A DNA stretch of 64,000 nt from Salibacterium lacus (GCF_042684865.1 NZ_JBHUML010000005.1:496001-560000), one strand, 5' to 3'; numbered from the stretch's first letter, positions 42,737 through 51,560 are shown. Program-made: numbers and translations. Notes: a model not told the origin generated them from the sequence alone.

Positions 42737-43079
42737 TCGAATCGTTTCCCCCTTCAATTAATTTATTTAATATTTCTTTTGCAAACACCCATTCTTTTTT
42801 GTTTTGATGCAATCTCTCTTTTCCTTCATTCGTAATCTGATAATATTTGCGACGGCCTCCCTGGCTTTCGTCTCCCCAATAAGAAGCGATGCATCCTTCT
42901 TTTTCAAGACGGCGAAAGGCGGTATAAAGCGTGGCTTCTTTCAATTCATACTGCCCATTACTCATTTCAAGAATGGTTTTATAAATCTCATAACCGTAAC
43001 TATCTTGCTGGTACAGGACGTTGAGCACGATCGTATCGGTGTGCCCGCGAATCAAGTCATTCGATATTTTCTTTTCCAA
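42720..43079 (-). CDS. PadR family transcriptional regulator
   Basis: A 119-aa winged-helix repressor. The core DTIVLNVLYQQDSYGYEIYKTILEMSNGQYELKEATLYTAFRRLEKEGCIASYW is followed by GRRKYYQITNEGKERL, which matches the PadR family. I start it at TTG 43079 because AGGAGGTG lies 8-9 bases upstream; in-frame codons further upstream (to 43133) have no such site. It overlaps the HAAS gene, a frequent pair in Firmicutes. The effector is unknown. Confidence 0.9.
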   Translation of the reverse strand: MEKKISNDLIRGHTDTIVLNVLYQQDSYGYEIYKTILEMSNGQYELKEATLYTAFRRLEKEGCIASYWGDESQGGRRKYYQITNEGKERLHQNKKEWVFAKEILNKLIEGGNDSNEASN

Positions 43080-43516
43080 TGTTTTTTCACCTCCTGCAGA
43101 TTGCAGTATATAACACATTACTATTTCTGTCAAAGTAATTTATGTGAAATAATAATTGTTGAGAAAATCCGCATATTACATTCGGCATTTTACTAATGGA
43201 AAATTTTCAGTTCATTTCTTCTTGATAATATGAAGGGAAGGAAAATGAAGGGCATTTAAAATTGACAGATTAAATAAGGTGGAATGAAGAACCAGAAGAA
43301 GGGGGCAAACTAGTGAAAATATAACGAGAACCACGCGGGCTCTACGCAGCACATTTCAGAGAGTCAGAGTACATTGTCAGGATGACGCGCATGCTATGCC
43401 TCTCTTTTTCTTTTCCTGATTACGATTGTGACGTTAAAACGACATCTAGGCCTTACTTTCTTCCCTGGATAAAGAAAAAGTAAGGCTTAACTGCCGGTTG
43501 AGGTATGATAATAAAT
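43080..43516. repeat. Intergenic stretch holding copy B of the 51-bp repeat plus a hairpin
   Basis: Core 43346-43396 matches 39455-39505 at 48 of 51 bases. Downstream, CCTTACTTTCTT and AAAAAGTAAGG (about 43451-43487) form a hairpin that copy A largely lacks. A short GTGACGTTAAAACG lies near 43430. No gene recognised. Confidence 0.7.
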
Positions 43517-43548
43517 AAAACCCCGGCTGCCGCAGCAGCCGGGGTTTT
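43517..43548. terminator. Terminator of the aldo/keto reductase gene
   Basis: Perfect 14-bp stem AAAACCCCGGCTGC / GCAGCCGGGGTTTT with a CGCA loop; gives a T-run on both strands. Confidence 0.9.
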
Positions 43549-43565
43549 GTCATGACCAGCATGTT

Positions 43566-44519
43566 TTAATCCATTCTTTTTTCCCATCCGCCTTTAATGT
43601 CCACACCAGAAGCTGCAGCGGTTTCTTCGAGTTCACTGATTTCCTGGTCGGACAATGTCACGCCTGCAGCGGAAGCAGCGCCGTCCACGTGGTGTGGTTT
43701 GGTCACACCGACAATCGGTACGGTGCCTTTGGCGATCGCCCAGGCCATCGCAATTTCAGCCGTTTCTACATTATGTGTTTCGGCTGTCTTTTTCAAGAGC
43801 TGAAGCAGATCATCCAACTGTGCCATTACGTCGGCATTGAAAGCATCTCCGCGTCTAGTTCCGGCCTGCATCGGATGATCTTTATCGAATTTGCCGGACA
43901 ACGCGCCCTGCTCCAGTACCATATAAGAGAAGAAAACAACGTCGTTTTCGCGGCACCAGTCGATAATACCGGCATCCTCGGATGAACGGAACAACAGACT
44001 GTAATGGTTCTGTACCGCAGACAGTCTCAGTCCTTCCGCCTCCAGAATCGAAGCAGCCTGCTTCACTTCTTCGAGATTATGGTTGGATACACCGGCATGC
44101 TTGATTTTACCGTTTTTCATTAACGGAATCAGTTCTTTCGTCCAGCGATCCACATCTGTTGGATTATGAATCCAGTAAATATCGGTGTGATCGATATCAA
44201 GGCGCTCCAGCGTGTAGTCGAGAGCCTTCTCTACCGGTTCCACGCTCATGCCCGGTGTGAATTTCGTCGAGAGAAAAAGATCGCGGCGGCCCTGCATGAA
44301 CCGGCCGAGTATCGTCTCAGCATCTCCCATGCCGTACACCGCTGCCGTATCCCAAAGGGTGAAACCGGCATCCACTGCTTTCTCAAATACAGGTCTTAGA
44401 TCATCTTCTCTAAGGTGGTTGCCGAAAATGTCCTCGCCGCTGTTGGAGCCTGTTCCCCACGACCATGTACCGAGTGCAATCGATGGAATATTTTCTTTCG
44501 TTAATGGTGTCTGTGCCAT
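43566..44519 (-). CDS. Aldo/keto reductase
   Basis: A 317-aa NADPH-dependent reductase with a TIM-barrel fold. The tetrad is visible: Asp and Tyr in LWDTAAVYGMGDAE (about residues 54-67), Lys in LFLSTKFTPGM near 85 and His in YWIHNPTDVDRW near 117. The cofactor-binding tail AIAKGTVPIVGVTKPHHVDG is near residue 265. RBS AAAGGAG. It stands alone with a terminator. The substrate is not predictable; relatives reduce sugars, methylglyoxal or aromatic aldehydes. Confidence 0.92.
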   Translation of the reverse strand: MAQTPLTKENIPSIALGTWSWGTGSNSGEDIFGNHLREDDLRPVFEKAVDAGFTLWDTAAVYGMGDAETILGRFMQGRRDLFLSTKFTPGMSVEPVEKALDYTLERLDIDHTDIYWIHNPTDVDRWTKELIPLMKNGKIKHAGVSNHNLEEVKQAASILEAEGLRLSAVQNHYSLLFRSSEDAGIIDWCRENDVVFFSYMVLEQGALSGKFDKDHPMQAGTRRGDAFNADVMAQLDDLLQLLKKTAETHNVETAEIAMAWAIAKGTVPIVGVTKPHHVDGAASAAGVTLSDQEISELEETAAASGVDIKGGWEKRMD

Positions 44520-44644
44520 AAGTGACGCTCCTTTCGTTTCTCACGTGAATGGCTAACGTATCACTTCAGTCTGTATTTCCTCAAAATAAATGCTCAAAAC
44601 GTTTATCTGCAGTCGGTGTGTTTCCTGCTGCAGGCTAAAACAGG

Positions 44645-44735
44645 GTGATTACGAGCGATATGGTGTCGATTGCGGGCGAAACTATGTCGAAATCGAGCGA
44701 AACTCTTCCTCTTTCGGGCGATTCCCCGAAACATA
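44645..44735. repeat. Degenerate GCGAGCGAAACT-type short repeats
   Basis: Between the aldo/keto reductase and VOC genes the sequence cycles through TTACGAGCGATATGG, TGCGGGCGAAACTATG and ATCGAGCGAAACTCTT at about 19-23-base spacing. Each copy has a CGRGCGA core. Similar strings are common between genes in Bacillaceae. Confidence 0.5.
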
Positions 44736-44741
44736 CTATTT

Positions 44742-45125
44742 TTACTGCTCCACCATCTGAATCAAATTGCCGCACGTGTCATCGAACACAGCGACTGTGA
44801 CACCATTCATTTCTGCCGGCTCCATCGTAAATCTCACGCCTTGCTCCTTCAGCCGCCGGTGCTCCTGCCAAATGTCATCCACACCGAACATAGTCATCGG
44901 GATACCGTCCGCGAATAACTTCTGTTGATACTCCTTCGCAGCGGGATGCCCGTTTGGTTCAAGGAGAAGTTCCGTCCCTTCCGGATTCTCCGGGGAAACA
45001 AATGTCAGCCAGCGGGCCCCGCCTGCCGGCATATCATGCTTCTTCACAAAACCCAGTTTGTCCCTGTAAAATGCCTCTGCCTTCTGCTGGTCCTCAACAA
45101 AAACGCTGGTTACTACAATCTTCAT
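44742..45125 (-). CDS. VOC (glyoxalase/bleomycin-resistance) family protein
   Basis: A 127-aa protein with two beta-alpha-beta-beta-beta modules. It begins MKIVVTSVFVEDQQKAEAFYRDKLGFVKKHD, and the second module has MTMFGVDDIWQEHRRLKEQGVRFTMEP and VAVFDDTCGNLIQMVEQ. Glu in the last strand region and a paired His/Gln would be metal ligands, but the set is incomplete to the eye. RBS GGGAGG. The family includes dioxygenases, glyoxalases and resistance proteins; no specific function assigned. Confidence 0.87.
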   Translation of the reverse strand: MKIVVTSVFVEDQQKAEAFYRDKLGFVKKHDMPAGGARWLTFVSPENPEGTELLLEPNGHPAAKEYQQKLFADGIPMTMFGVDDIWQEHRRLKEQGVRFTMEPAEMNGVTVAVFDDTCGNLIQMVEQ

Positions 45126-45356
45126 ACAGTTGTCCTCCCTGGAAGGCTGAGATCAACCTTTTTTCCGCTTGTTCCCAACGACTCATTCAACATTTTCCCT
45201 TCATCTTAACATACAGGATTACACCGGCGTCCTTTTTCCAAAACCATTGGGAAACCGCCGTGGTGCCGCCAGTCCACACTGCCATGTTATCCTCTCCTAT
45301 CTGTCAAAAAAAGATACGACAGAAAACGATTCTGCCGCACCCGTCTTTGTGTCAGA

Positions 45357-46466
45357 TTAAGGAAGGGGGTCGTCCATCTTATCTTCTAATTCTTTTATCG
45401 TTTCTCCCGGCATCAGCACCGGCCGGTAATACGTTTCGTTCGGCAGATTTTTCGCTCCCTGCAGTTTTTTGATGACCCAGTCCGCTGCGTCGCGTCCCAT
45501 CTGCTCCTGGGGGTGGGTCAGGGTGGAAAGATGGATGTTTGCGTTCTTGGCAATATAGGAGTTGTCCTGACCTATGATGGACAGCTCTTCCGGGATGGCA
45601 ATCCCCAGTTCTCTGCACACCCCTGCCACCTCCAGGCCCACTTCATCGTTGTAGCAGACAACACCCGTCAAAACGTCTTTATTTTGAAGCAGAAACTCTT
45701 TTACGTTCGTATATAATTCCGACTTTGACTCTGTTGTATAAGACAGCACATGCTCCGGTTTAAATTCCAGTGCTGCTTCTCCAATCGCCTGAATATACCC
45801 TCTCATTCTATACTTTCCCTGCAGATCATCCATTTTGGAAATGAGTCCGATTTGCGAGTGTCCTTTTGAAATTAATTCATTGGCTGCTAGATACCCTGAC
45901 TGTACATCATCAAGACATAGAAAAGGGACATCCAGTTCGTCGTAATAAGCATTAATCATGATGATAGGAACCCCTTGTTCCTTGAAAGCCATGTAATAAG
46001 CAATGTTCGGATTGTACAGGTTGCTTTTTGTAGGTTCAATAATCAACCCATCCACACCAAACGAAAGCATCGTTTCGAGCGCATCTTTTTCCTGTTCCAC
46101 GTTATTGTTGGTACTGGCGAGCAGCAGGGAAAACCCATCATCGTTTAACCTGCTTTCAATACCACGGATGATGGAAGGAAAGATGTAATCAGAGATGTAG
46201 GTAGTGATGACACAAATCGTTTTTTTTCCGGCTTTCCATCTCTGGTTTAAATGATACCGGTTATTCACATACGTCCCAGATCCCTTTTCACTTCTCAGAA
46301 ATCCTTCATTCGACAGTTCGGCAATCGCTTTACGGACTGTCTGCCGGCTGACGTCGTATTGTTCCTGCAAAATAGATTCTGTGGGGATTGGTTTATCCTG
46401 AGGATACTCCCCGGAAAAAATTCTGCTTTTGATATCATCTATAATGATTTGATATTTCGGCTTCAT
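45357..46466 (-). CDS. araR: Arabinose-responsive GntR/LacI-hybrid repressor
   Basis: A 369-aa regulator. Residues 1-70 are a GntR winged helix (YQIIIDDIKSRIFSGEYPQDKPIPTESILQEQYDVSRQTVRKAIAELSNEGFL). Residues 80-360 are a LacI/periplasmic-binding sensor (KTICVITTYISDYIFPSIIRGIE; FLCLDDVQSGYLAANELISKGHSQIGLI). This chimera is the hallmark of AraR, which releases DNA on binding arabinose. A palindromic ATTTGTACGTACAAAT lies in the divergent promoter region, exactly the AraR operator type. It is divergent from the kinase-GH43-MFS genes. Confidence 0.92.
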   Translation of the reverse strand: MKPKYQIIIDDIKSRIFSGEYPQDKPIPTESILQEQYDVSRQTVRKAIAELSNEGFLRSEKGSGTYVNNRYHLNQRWKAGKKTICVITTYISDYIFPSIIRGIESRLNDDGFSLLLASTNNNVEQEKDALETMLSFGVDGLIIEPTKSNLYNPNIAYYMAFKEQGVPIIMINAYYDELDVPFLCLDDVQSGYLAANELISKGHSQIGLISKMDDLQGKYRMRGYIQAIGEAALEFKPEHVLSYTTESKSELYTNVKEFLLQNKDVLTGVVCYNDEVGLEVAGVCRELGIAIPEELSIIGQDNSYIAKNANIHLSTLTHPQEQMGRDAADWVIKKLQGAKNLPNETYYRPVLMPGETIKELEDKMDDPLP

Positions 46467-46564
46467 GTCATCCCCTGCTTTCTTGAAACGTCCATCCCCT
46501 TGGTGGACATATTCTATCATGGCTTTAAAGGTATGAAAATGTAATAAACCGTTTATTCTGATTA

Positions 46565-46619
46565 ATTTGTACGTACAAATATTTATATTATTGACAAATG
46601 TACGAACATAAAATACACT
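46565..46619 (+). promoter_or_regulatory. Kinase promoter with two AraR operators
   Basis: The perfect palindrome ATTTGTACGTACAAAT occupies 46565-46580. A weaker second copy (AAATGTACGAACATAA, 46596-46611) is centred 31 bp away, about three helical turns. TTGACA (46591-46596) and TACACT (46614-46619) with 17-base spacing form the promoter, so the second operator sits between -35 and -10. The layout resembles the paired cooperative AraR boxes of the B. subtilis ara operon. Confidence 0.85.
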
Positions 46620-46720
46620 AAAAATCGAAATTTATCAACGATATGAATAGATTACGGTGAATAAATAGTTGTTTTTTTCACCAATCTATGAAATCGTTAT
46701 CAGAAAGGAGGAATGCTCAA

Positions 46721-48334
46721 ATGAACAATTTGGATCATAAGCAGGCCATTGCGGATGGGGAAACGTCGCTTGGTATTGAATTTGGATCAACACGTATCAA
46801 GGCAGTGTTAATTGATAATCACTTTGAAACCATCGCCTCGGGCAGTTATGAGTGGGAAAATCGGTTGGAAAATGGATTCTGGACGTACAATCAGGTCGAT
46901 ATGATTACCGGCCTGCAGGAAGCCTACAGCGACATGAAACAAAAGGTGGAAAGTACGTACGGTATCACGATACGAACGATTGGGTCCATTGGAATCTCAG
47001 CCATGATGCACGGATATATGCCTTTTGACCATACCGGCGAGCTGCTCGTTCCGTTTAGGACCTGGCGTAATACGACGACCAGTCAAGCCGCTGATGAATT
47101 AACAGATTTATTTCAGCACAATATTCCGGAACGCTGGAGCATCGCCCACCTTTATCAGGCCATCTTAAATGAAGAAGAGCATGTACCGCGTATCGACCAC
47201 ATGACAACATTAAGCGGATACATTCACTGGCTTCTCACGGGCAGACAGGTCATCGGAACCGGCGACGCTTCCGGAATGTTTCCACTCGATGAAAACACCC
47301 TGGACTATAAAGCGTCCATGGTCGATCAGTTCCATGAACGAATTGCGTCAAAAGAGTATCCGTGGAATCTGAAGGAGATTCTCCCCGAGGTCGTGGATGC
47401 AGGCGGAGAAGCAGGAACATTAACCAGTGCCGGGGTAAAAATCCTCGACCAGTCGCAAAACCTGCAGCCAGGCATTCCATTCTGCCCGCCGGAAGGTGAT
47501 GCCGGAACCGGAATGGTTGCGACAAACAGTGTCCGAAAACGCATCGGCAACGTCTCTGTAGGCACTTCTGTTTTTGCCATGATTGTATTGGAGCAAAATC
47601 TATCAAACATACATCAGGAAATTGATTTGGTGACAACACCAAACGGAAGCCCGGTTGCCATGGTCCATGCCAATAACTGCTCCAGTGATTTGAACGCCTG
47701 GCTCGGACTGTTCCGGGAATTTGGAGAAGCCATGGGACAGGATGTTGACTCAGACAAGTTGTTCTCGGTAATGCTCACAAAAGCACTGGAAGCGGATCCG
47801 GATGGCGGCGGTCTGCTCAGCTACGGTTATTTCTCCGGCGAGAACATCACAGGGCTTGAAAGCGGCCGGCCGTTGTTTGCCCGCTCTCCTGAAAGTACAT
47901 TTAACCTGGCCAACTTCATGAGAACCCACCTGTTTTCGGCGTTTGGAGCACTCAAAATCGGAATGGATCTCTTGACCAAAGAAGAGCAGGTGACCATTGA
48001 TAATATGTTCGCTCACGGCGGTTTGTTCAAAACCCCGGTTGTCGGGCAGAAAATCGTCGCTGCTGCTATCAATGCTCCGGTTTCCGTTATGGAAACGGCT
48101 GGTGAAGGAGGAGCATGGGGAATAGCCATCCTTGCTTCCTATATGAAGAACAAAGATCAACAGGAGAGCCTGGAAGATTTCCTGGATGAAAAAGTATTTA
48201 AAGATATCGACAAACAGGAAATTTACCCGGATCATCGTGATGTCGAAGGGTTCGAGACATTTATTGAACGCTATAAAAAAGGACTTATCATCGAACAGAC
48301 CGCGGTTGATCATCTGGCTCCGGATAACCCGTAG
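46721..48334 (+). CDS. FGGY-family carbohydrate kinase, probable ribulokinase
   Basis: A 537-aa sugar kinase of the FGGY/hsp70-actin fold. The phosphate-1 loop SLGIEFGSTRIKAVLID is at residues 17-33, ISAMMHGYMPFD near 100, and GNVSVGTSVFAMIVLE near residue 280. A C-terminal GGLFKTPVVGQKIVAAAINAPVSVMETAGEGGAWGIA completes the ATP site. This form resembles the lactobacillal kinase annotated as ribulokinase or xylulokinase rather than the B. subtilis AraB. AraR control suggests it phosphorylates L-ribulose. ATG 46721 has AAAGGAGG upstream; an in-frame ATG at 46688 lacks one. araA and araD are not adjacent. Confidence 0.8.
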   Translation: MNNLDHKQAIADGETSLGIEFGSTRIKAVLIDNHFETIASGSYEWENRLENGFWTYNQVDMITGLQEAYSDMKQKVESTYGITIRTIGSIGISAMMHGYMPFDHTGELLVPFRTWRNTTTSQAADELTDLFQHNIPERWSIAHLYQAILNEEEHVPRIDHMTTLSGYIHWLLTGRQVIGTGDASGMFPLDENTLDYKASMVDQFHERIASKEYPWNLKEILPEVVDAGGEAGTLTSAGVKILDQSQNLQPGIPFCPPEGDAGTGMVATNSVRKRIGNVSVGTSVFAMIVLEQNLSNIHQEIDLVTTPNGSPVAMVHANNCSSDLNAWLGLFREFGEAMGQDVDSDKLFSVMLTKALEADPDGGGLLSYGYFSGENITGLESGRPLFARSPESTFNLANFMRTHLFSAFGALKIGMDLLTKEEQVTIDNMFAHGGLFKTPVVGQKIVAAAINAPVSVMETAGEGGAWGIAILASYMKNKDQQESLEDFLDEKVFKDIDKQEIYPDHRDVEGFETFIERYKKGLIIEQTAVDHLAPDNP

Positions 48335-48363
48335 AGCTGACCGGGAAAAAAGACCCCTGTTTC

Positions 48364-48405
48364 GGGGCAGATTGGAGAGCGTTAACCATCTGCCCCGGCT
48401 TTTTC
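48364..48405 (+). terminator. Terminator after the FGGY kinase gene
   Basis: GGGGCAGAT (48364-48372) pairs with ATCTGCCCC (48388-48396), followed by GGCTTTTTCC. Confidence 0.82.
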
Positions 48406-48411
48406 CATTCA

Positions 48412-48427
48412 ACTTGTACGTACATTC
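48412..48427 (+). promoter_or_regulatory. Probable AraR operator upstream of the GH43 gene
   Basis: ACTTGTACGTACATTC matches the upstream palindrome at 12 of 16 positions and keeps the central TTGTACGTACA. It lies between the kinase terminator and the GH43 start, implying a separately controlled second transcript. Confidence 0.7.
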
Positions 48428-48545
48428 TATAACAATAGACATACAGGCTTTTTAATGTCCAACAAGCACCATCTTATACGTCTTGAGAAACCGCTTCCTG
48501 CGTTACAAGATAATTCGTACTTACTTTATAAAAGGAGTGACCATT

Positions 48546-49538
48546 ATGGAAACTATATATAACCCTATCGTATTACAAAGAGCAGACCCGTTTGTTTATA
48601 AACACAGTGATGGTTATTATTACTTCACCGGGTCGTACCCTTCCTACGACCGGATTATTCTGCGGCGCGCCAAACATCTGAACGACCTGCAGGATGCGGA
48701 GGAACATGCAATTTGGCATAAACACAGCCAGGGACCGCAGAGTGACTTGATCTGGGCTCCCGAACTTCACCGCATAGATGGGAAATGGTATATCTATTAC
48801 GCTGCTTCTCCCGACGACAAGATTGTGGATGACACGTTCAATCACCGGATGTATGTTCTCGAAAATGAATCGGATAATCCAATTGAAGGGGAGTGGAAGG
48901 AAAAGGGACAGATAGATCCAGGCTGGTCCACCTTTGCTCTGGATGCAACAACCTTCGAACATAAAGGGACTCAATACTACGTTTGGTCGCAGCAGGATCT
49001 CGATATTACCGGACATTCCAATATTTATATTGCTGAGATGGAGAATCCGTGGACATTAGCGGGCCCTCCCGTTATGCTCACCAAACCTGAGTTACCATGG
49101 GAAATCAAAGGGTTCTGGGTGAATGAAGGCCCTGCCGTTCTGGTTAGAAACGGGAAGGTTTTTATTACGTACTCTGCAAGCGCTACAGGCGTTGATTACT
49201 GCATGGGCATGCTGACAGCTGATGCGGACGCGGATCTGTTGAACCCGGAATCATGGACGAAAAGTCAGGAGCCGGTCTTTGAAAGCTATACACCAAATGA
49301 ACAGTACGGCCCGGGACATAACAGCTTCACTGTGTCCGAAGACGGAAATACCGATATTTTGATTTATCATGCCCGGAATTATACAAAGATCGAGGGCGAC
49401 CCGTTATATGACCCTAACCGTCACGCCCGTGCGCAAGTTATCACATGGAATGAAGATGGCACCCCTCATTTTGGAGTCCCCGTTTCAGATGACAGATGGA
49501 CCCCTGATACATCAAAGATTTTAACGAAAGAGGATTAA
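48546..49538 (+). CDS. Glycoside hydrolase family 43 protein (arabinosidase-type)
   Basis: A 330-aa protein without signal peptide, hence intracellular. It has the five-bladed propeller signs of GH43: NPIVLQRADPFVYKHSDGYYYFTGSYP (catalytic base Asp in RADPF near residue 13), DLIWAPELHRIDGKWYIYYAAS (near 70), and a WVNEGPAVLVRNGKVFITYSAS segment (acid Glu near 195). GPGHNSFTVSEDG follows near 258. GH43 enzymes cleave arabinose or xylose from oligosaccharides; AraR sites and the adjacent symporter point to arabino-oligosaccharides. RBS AAAGGAG before ATG 48546. Confidence 0.9.
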   Translation: METIYNPIVLQRADPFVYKHSDGYYYFTGSYPSYDRIILRRAKHLNDLQDAEEHAIWHKHSQGPQSDLIWAPELHRIDGKWYIYYAASPDDKIVDDTFNHRMYVLENESDNPIEGEWKEKGQIDPGWSTFALDATTFEHKGTQYYVWSQQDLDITGHSNIYIAEMENPWTLAGPPVMLTKPELPWEIKGFWVNEGPAVLVRNGKVFITYSASATGVDYCMGMLTADADADLLNPESWTKSQEPVFESYTPNEQYGPGHNSFTVSEDGNTDILIYHARNYTKIEGDPLYDPNRHARAQVITWNEDGTPHFGVPVSDDRWTPDTSKILTKED

Positions 49539-49539
49539 A

Positions 49540-50829
49540 ATGAATAGTTTAAAAAACAGAACCTTTTGGAATTTCGGCGGCATCAACTTTTTCTATTTTA
49601 CCGTTTGGACACTCATCATCACGTTTCTGCCATTATGGTTAAATGACGAGGCAAATCTAAGTACAGCCGAAGCAGGCATCGTATTTTCCACGATGTCTGT
49701 TGTGGCCATATTTTTGGAACCGGTTTACGGGGTTATCCAGGACAAGCTGGGACTAAGAAGACATTTATTTGCCTTTGTTATTTTGTGTCTGCTTATGATT
49801 GGACCTTATTTTGAATTTGCGTTCATTCCCCTTCTTCAATTTAACGTTGTTTTCGGCAGCATAGCCGGAGGGGCATTCTTAAGTCTGTGTTTATACAGCG
49901 GTGTCGGCGTTGTGGAAGCATATACAGAGAGATCCAGCCGCGCCAGCAATTTTGAATACGGCCATGCCCGTTTATTTGGGTCTCTTGCAGGCGGGGCTTT
50001 TGCCTTTATCGGTGGTATCATGTTTGTACGTGACCCCTTCAGTGTTTTCTGGGTATGTACCATCTCCGGCATTCTGCTTGGAATCCTGCTTTTAATGGTA
50101 AACGTTAGAAAACTGGATTCCCAGCGAAAAGCCAATGAATCAGTAGATACCGGCAGCGAAGATACGAAAAAAGATGAAGGATCCCACGTCAATAAAGACA
50201 GTATTTTGAGTGTTTTTAAGAAAAGAAGTTTCTGGGGCCTTTGTCTTCTGATTATCGGCAGTGCCAGTCTGTATGACGTCTTTGATCAGCAGTTCCCCAA
50301 CTACTTTGTAAGTTTCTTCCCCGAAGAAGCAAACGGGGAATCCATTTTCAGCAGATTGGCTTCCGTGCAGATATTCATGGAAGCAGGGTTTATGGTCCTT
50401 GCTCCTTGGTTTATTAATAAAATCGGAGCGAAGAACGGACTGATTCTATATGGGCTCATTTTATTTGTAAGGGTGATTGGAACCGCTTTTTCGACCACAC
50501 CGGCGCTTCTCGCACTTTGGAAGCTGCTCGCGGCGATTGAGATGCCTCTCATGCTCGTCTCGATTATGAAATACATTGTGAATGTGTTTGATGTCCGCCT
50601 TTCCGCTACAGTCTATATGTTAGGCTTCAATGTGGCAAAACAGCTTGGTGTCGCCTTCTTCTCCTTATTTATGGGCAGTCTTTACACCAGCCTTGGATTC
50701 CAGAATGCCTATATCATTATGTCGATCATTGTCCTGGCCTTGGTCATCCCCGGCGGTTTGTTAATGAAAAGTGACAAAACACCCAGGAATCAGGAGCCTA
50801 ACACGATGGAGAATTATCACAGCGCTTAA
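49540..50829 (+). CDS. MFS oligosaccharide:proton symporter (LacY-type)
   Basis: A 429-aa transporter with twelve predicted membrane segments. The N-terminus NRTFWNFGGINFFYFTVWTLIITFLPLWL and the inter-helix motif GVIQDKLGLRRHLF near residue 67 match the oligosaccharide:H+ symporter branch (LacY, RafB, ScrT). A charged central loop (about residues 195-225) separates the two halves. It starts two bases after the GH43 stop, so the pair is co-translated. Arabino-oligosaccharide import is inferred from context. Confidence 0.87.
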   Translation: MNSLKNRTFWNFGGINFFYFTVWTLIITFLPLWLNDEANLSTAEAGIVFSTMSVVAIFLEPVYGVIQDKLGLRRHLFAFVILCLLMIGPYFEFAFIPLLQFNVVFGSIAGGAFLSLCLYSGVGVVEAYTERSSRASNFEYGHARLFGSLAGGAFAFIGGIMFVRDPFSVFWVCTISGILLGILLLMVNVRKLDSQRKANESVDTGSEDTKKDEGSHVNKDSILSVFKKRSFWGLCLLIIGSASLYDVFDQQFPNYFVSFFPEEANGESIFSRLASVQIFMEAGFMVLAPWFINKIGAKNGLILYGLILFVRVIGTAFSTTPALLALWKLLAAIEMPLMLVSIMKYIVNVFDVRLSATVYMLGFNVAKQLGVAFFSLFMGSLYTSLGFQNAYIIMSIIVLALVIPGGLLMKSDKTPRNQEPNTMENYHSA

Positions 50830-50855
50830 TAAATGATTCTTTTCATTTAAATAAG

Positions 50856-50903
50856 AGCACCTGCACCTGTGCAGTTTTCACAGACGCAGGTGCTTTTTTT
50901 GTT
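50856..50903 (+). terminator. Terminator after the MFS gene
   Basis: AGCACCTGC (50856-50864) pairs with GCAGGTGCT (50886-50894), followed by a seven-base T-run. Confidence 0.9.
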
Positions 50904-50985
50904 GTTATCTACATACAATACCACCGTCTGTGATGATGGATTTCAGACTGTCATCATAACTTACCATTTTTTCATCGATCCGGGG

Positions 50986-51305
50986 TTAGTCATCGTCATC
51001 ATCTTGATCCTGCTCTGTTTCCATCACTTTACCAGTCTGACCGTTCACTTTGATTTCATATTCTGTCGTGTCATTTTCCATCTCTATTTCATAATGGCCG
51101 TCATCAAGCTCCAATTCGGTCACTTGACCTGCGCCTTCTGCTTTAGCAGTTTCCACCGCCTGCTGCTTTGAAACGTTCATATTACCATTGTTCTCCTTTT
51201 CATCGTCATCATCGCGGTCGATTCTGATGACTTTTCCGGAATTGGCATCGATATCCATATCCATATCTCTTCCATCCGTTTCCGTACCGTCCAATTCATA
51301 TAAGA
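50986..51305 (-). pseudogene. PepSY-domain protein remnant (C-terminal part only)
   Basis: In the minus frame ending at 50986 the text reads LYELDGTETDGRDMDMDIDANSGKVIRIDRDDDD, then SKQQAVETAKAEGAGQVTELELDDGHYEIEM and a poly-Asp tail. This is about one and a half PepSY-type units of an acidic secreted protein. No signal peptide or start belongs to it: the frame runs upstream into another gene's fragment in a different frame. It looks like the right half of a deletion join. Confidence 0.78.
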
Positions 51306-51451
51306 TCCCATCTCCCGCTGCGGAACTGTTCGATTCCCTCCAGCCCGTCATGCGCTTTAACCACGCGGTACCCTTCGTACTCAAGCTCGAGCTCCAGCAC
51401 CCGGGCAATTTTCTCCTCATCTTCGACTACCAAGATAGATGGCTTTCTCAT
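51296..51451 (-). pseudogene. Response regulator remnant (receiver N-terminus, 51 codons)
   Basis: ATG 51451, behind GAGGG, encodes MRKPSILVVEDEEKIARVL..EYEGYRVVKAHDGLEGIEQF..WDLI and then TGA. This is the first third of an OmpR-type receiver domain (the acidic pair in VEDEE is present), cut just before the phosphoacceptor LLDVMLP segment. It abuts the PepSY fragment in another frame. PepSY genes often sit next to such two-component pairs, so a deletion probably removed the rest of the regulator, the kinase and the PepSY N-terminus. Confidence 0.82.
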
Positions 51452-51560
51452 AAACATCCCTCATTCGTCTGCATCATCTATCGATAGTGTAGCACAGCTG
51501 ACAAAAGAAGGTCAGATGTCCTTTCCTATTCTTATGCGTTGAATCTTACAGCCGGAGACG

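Noticed and set aside
48546..49538. GH43 as a secreted endo-arabinanase
   Set aside because: There is no signal peptide and it is co-translated with an oligosaccharide symporter, so an intracellular exo-type enzyme is more likely.
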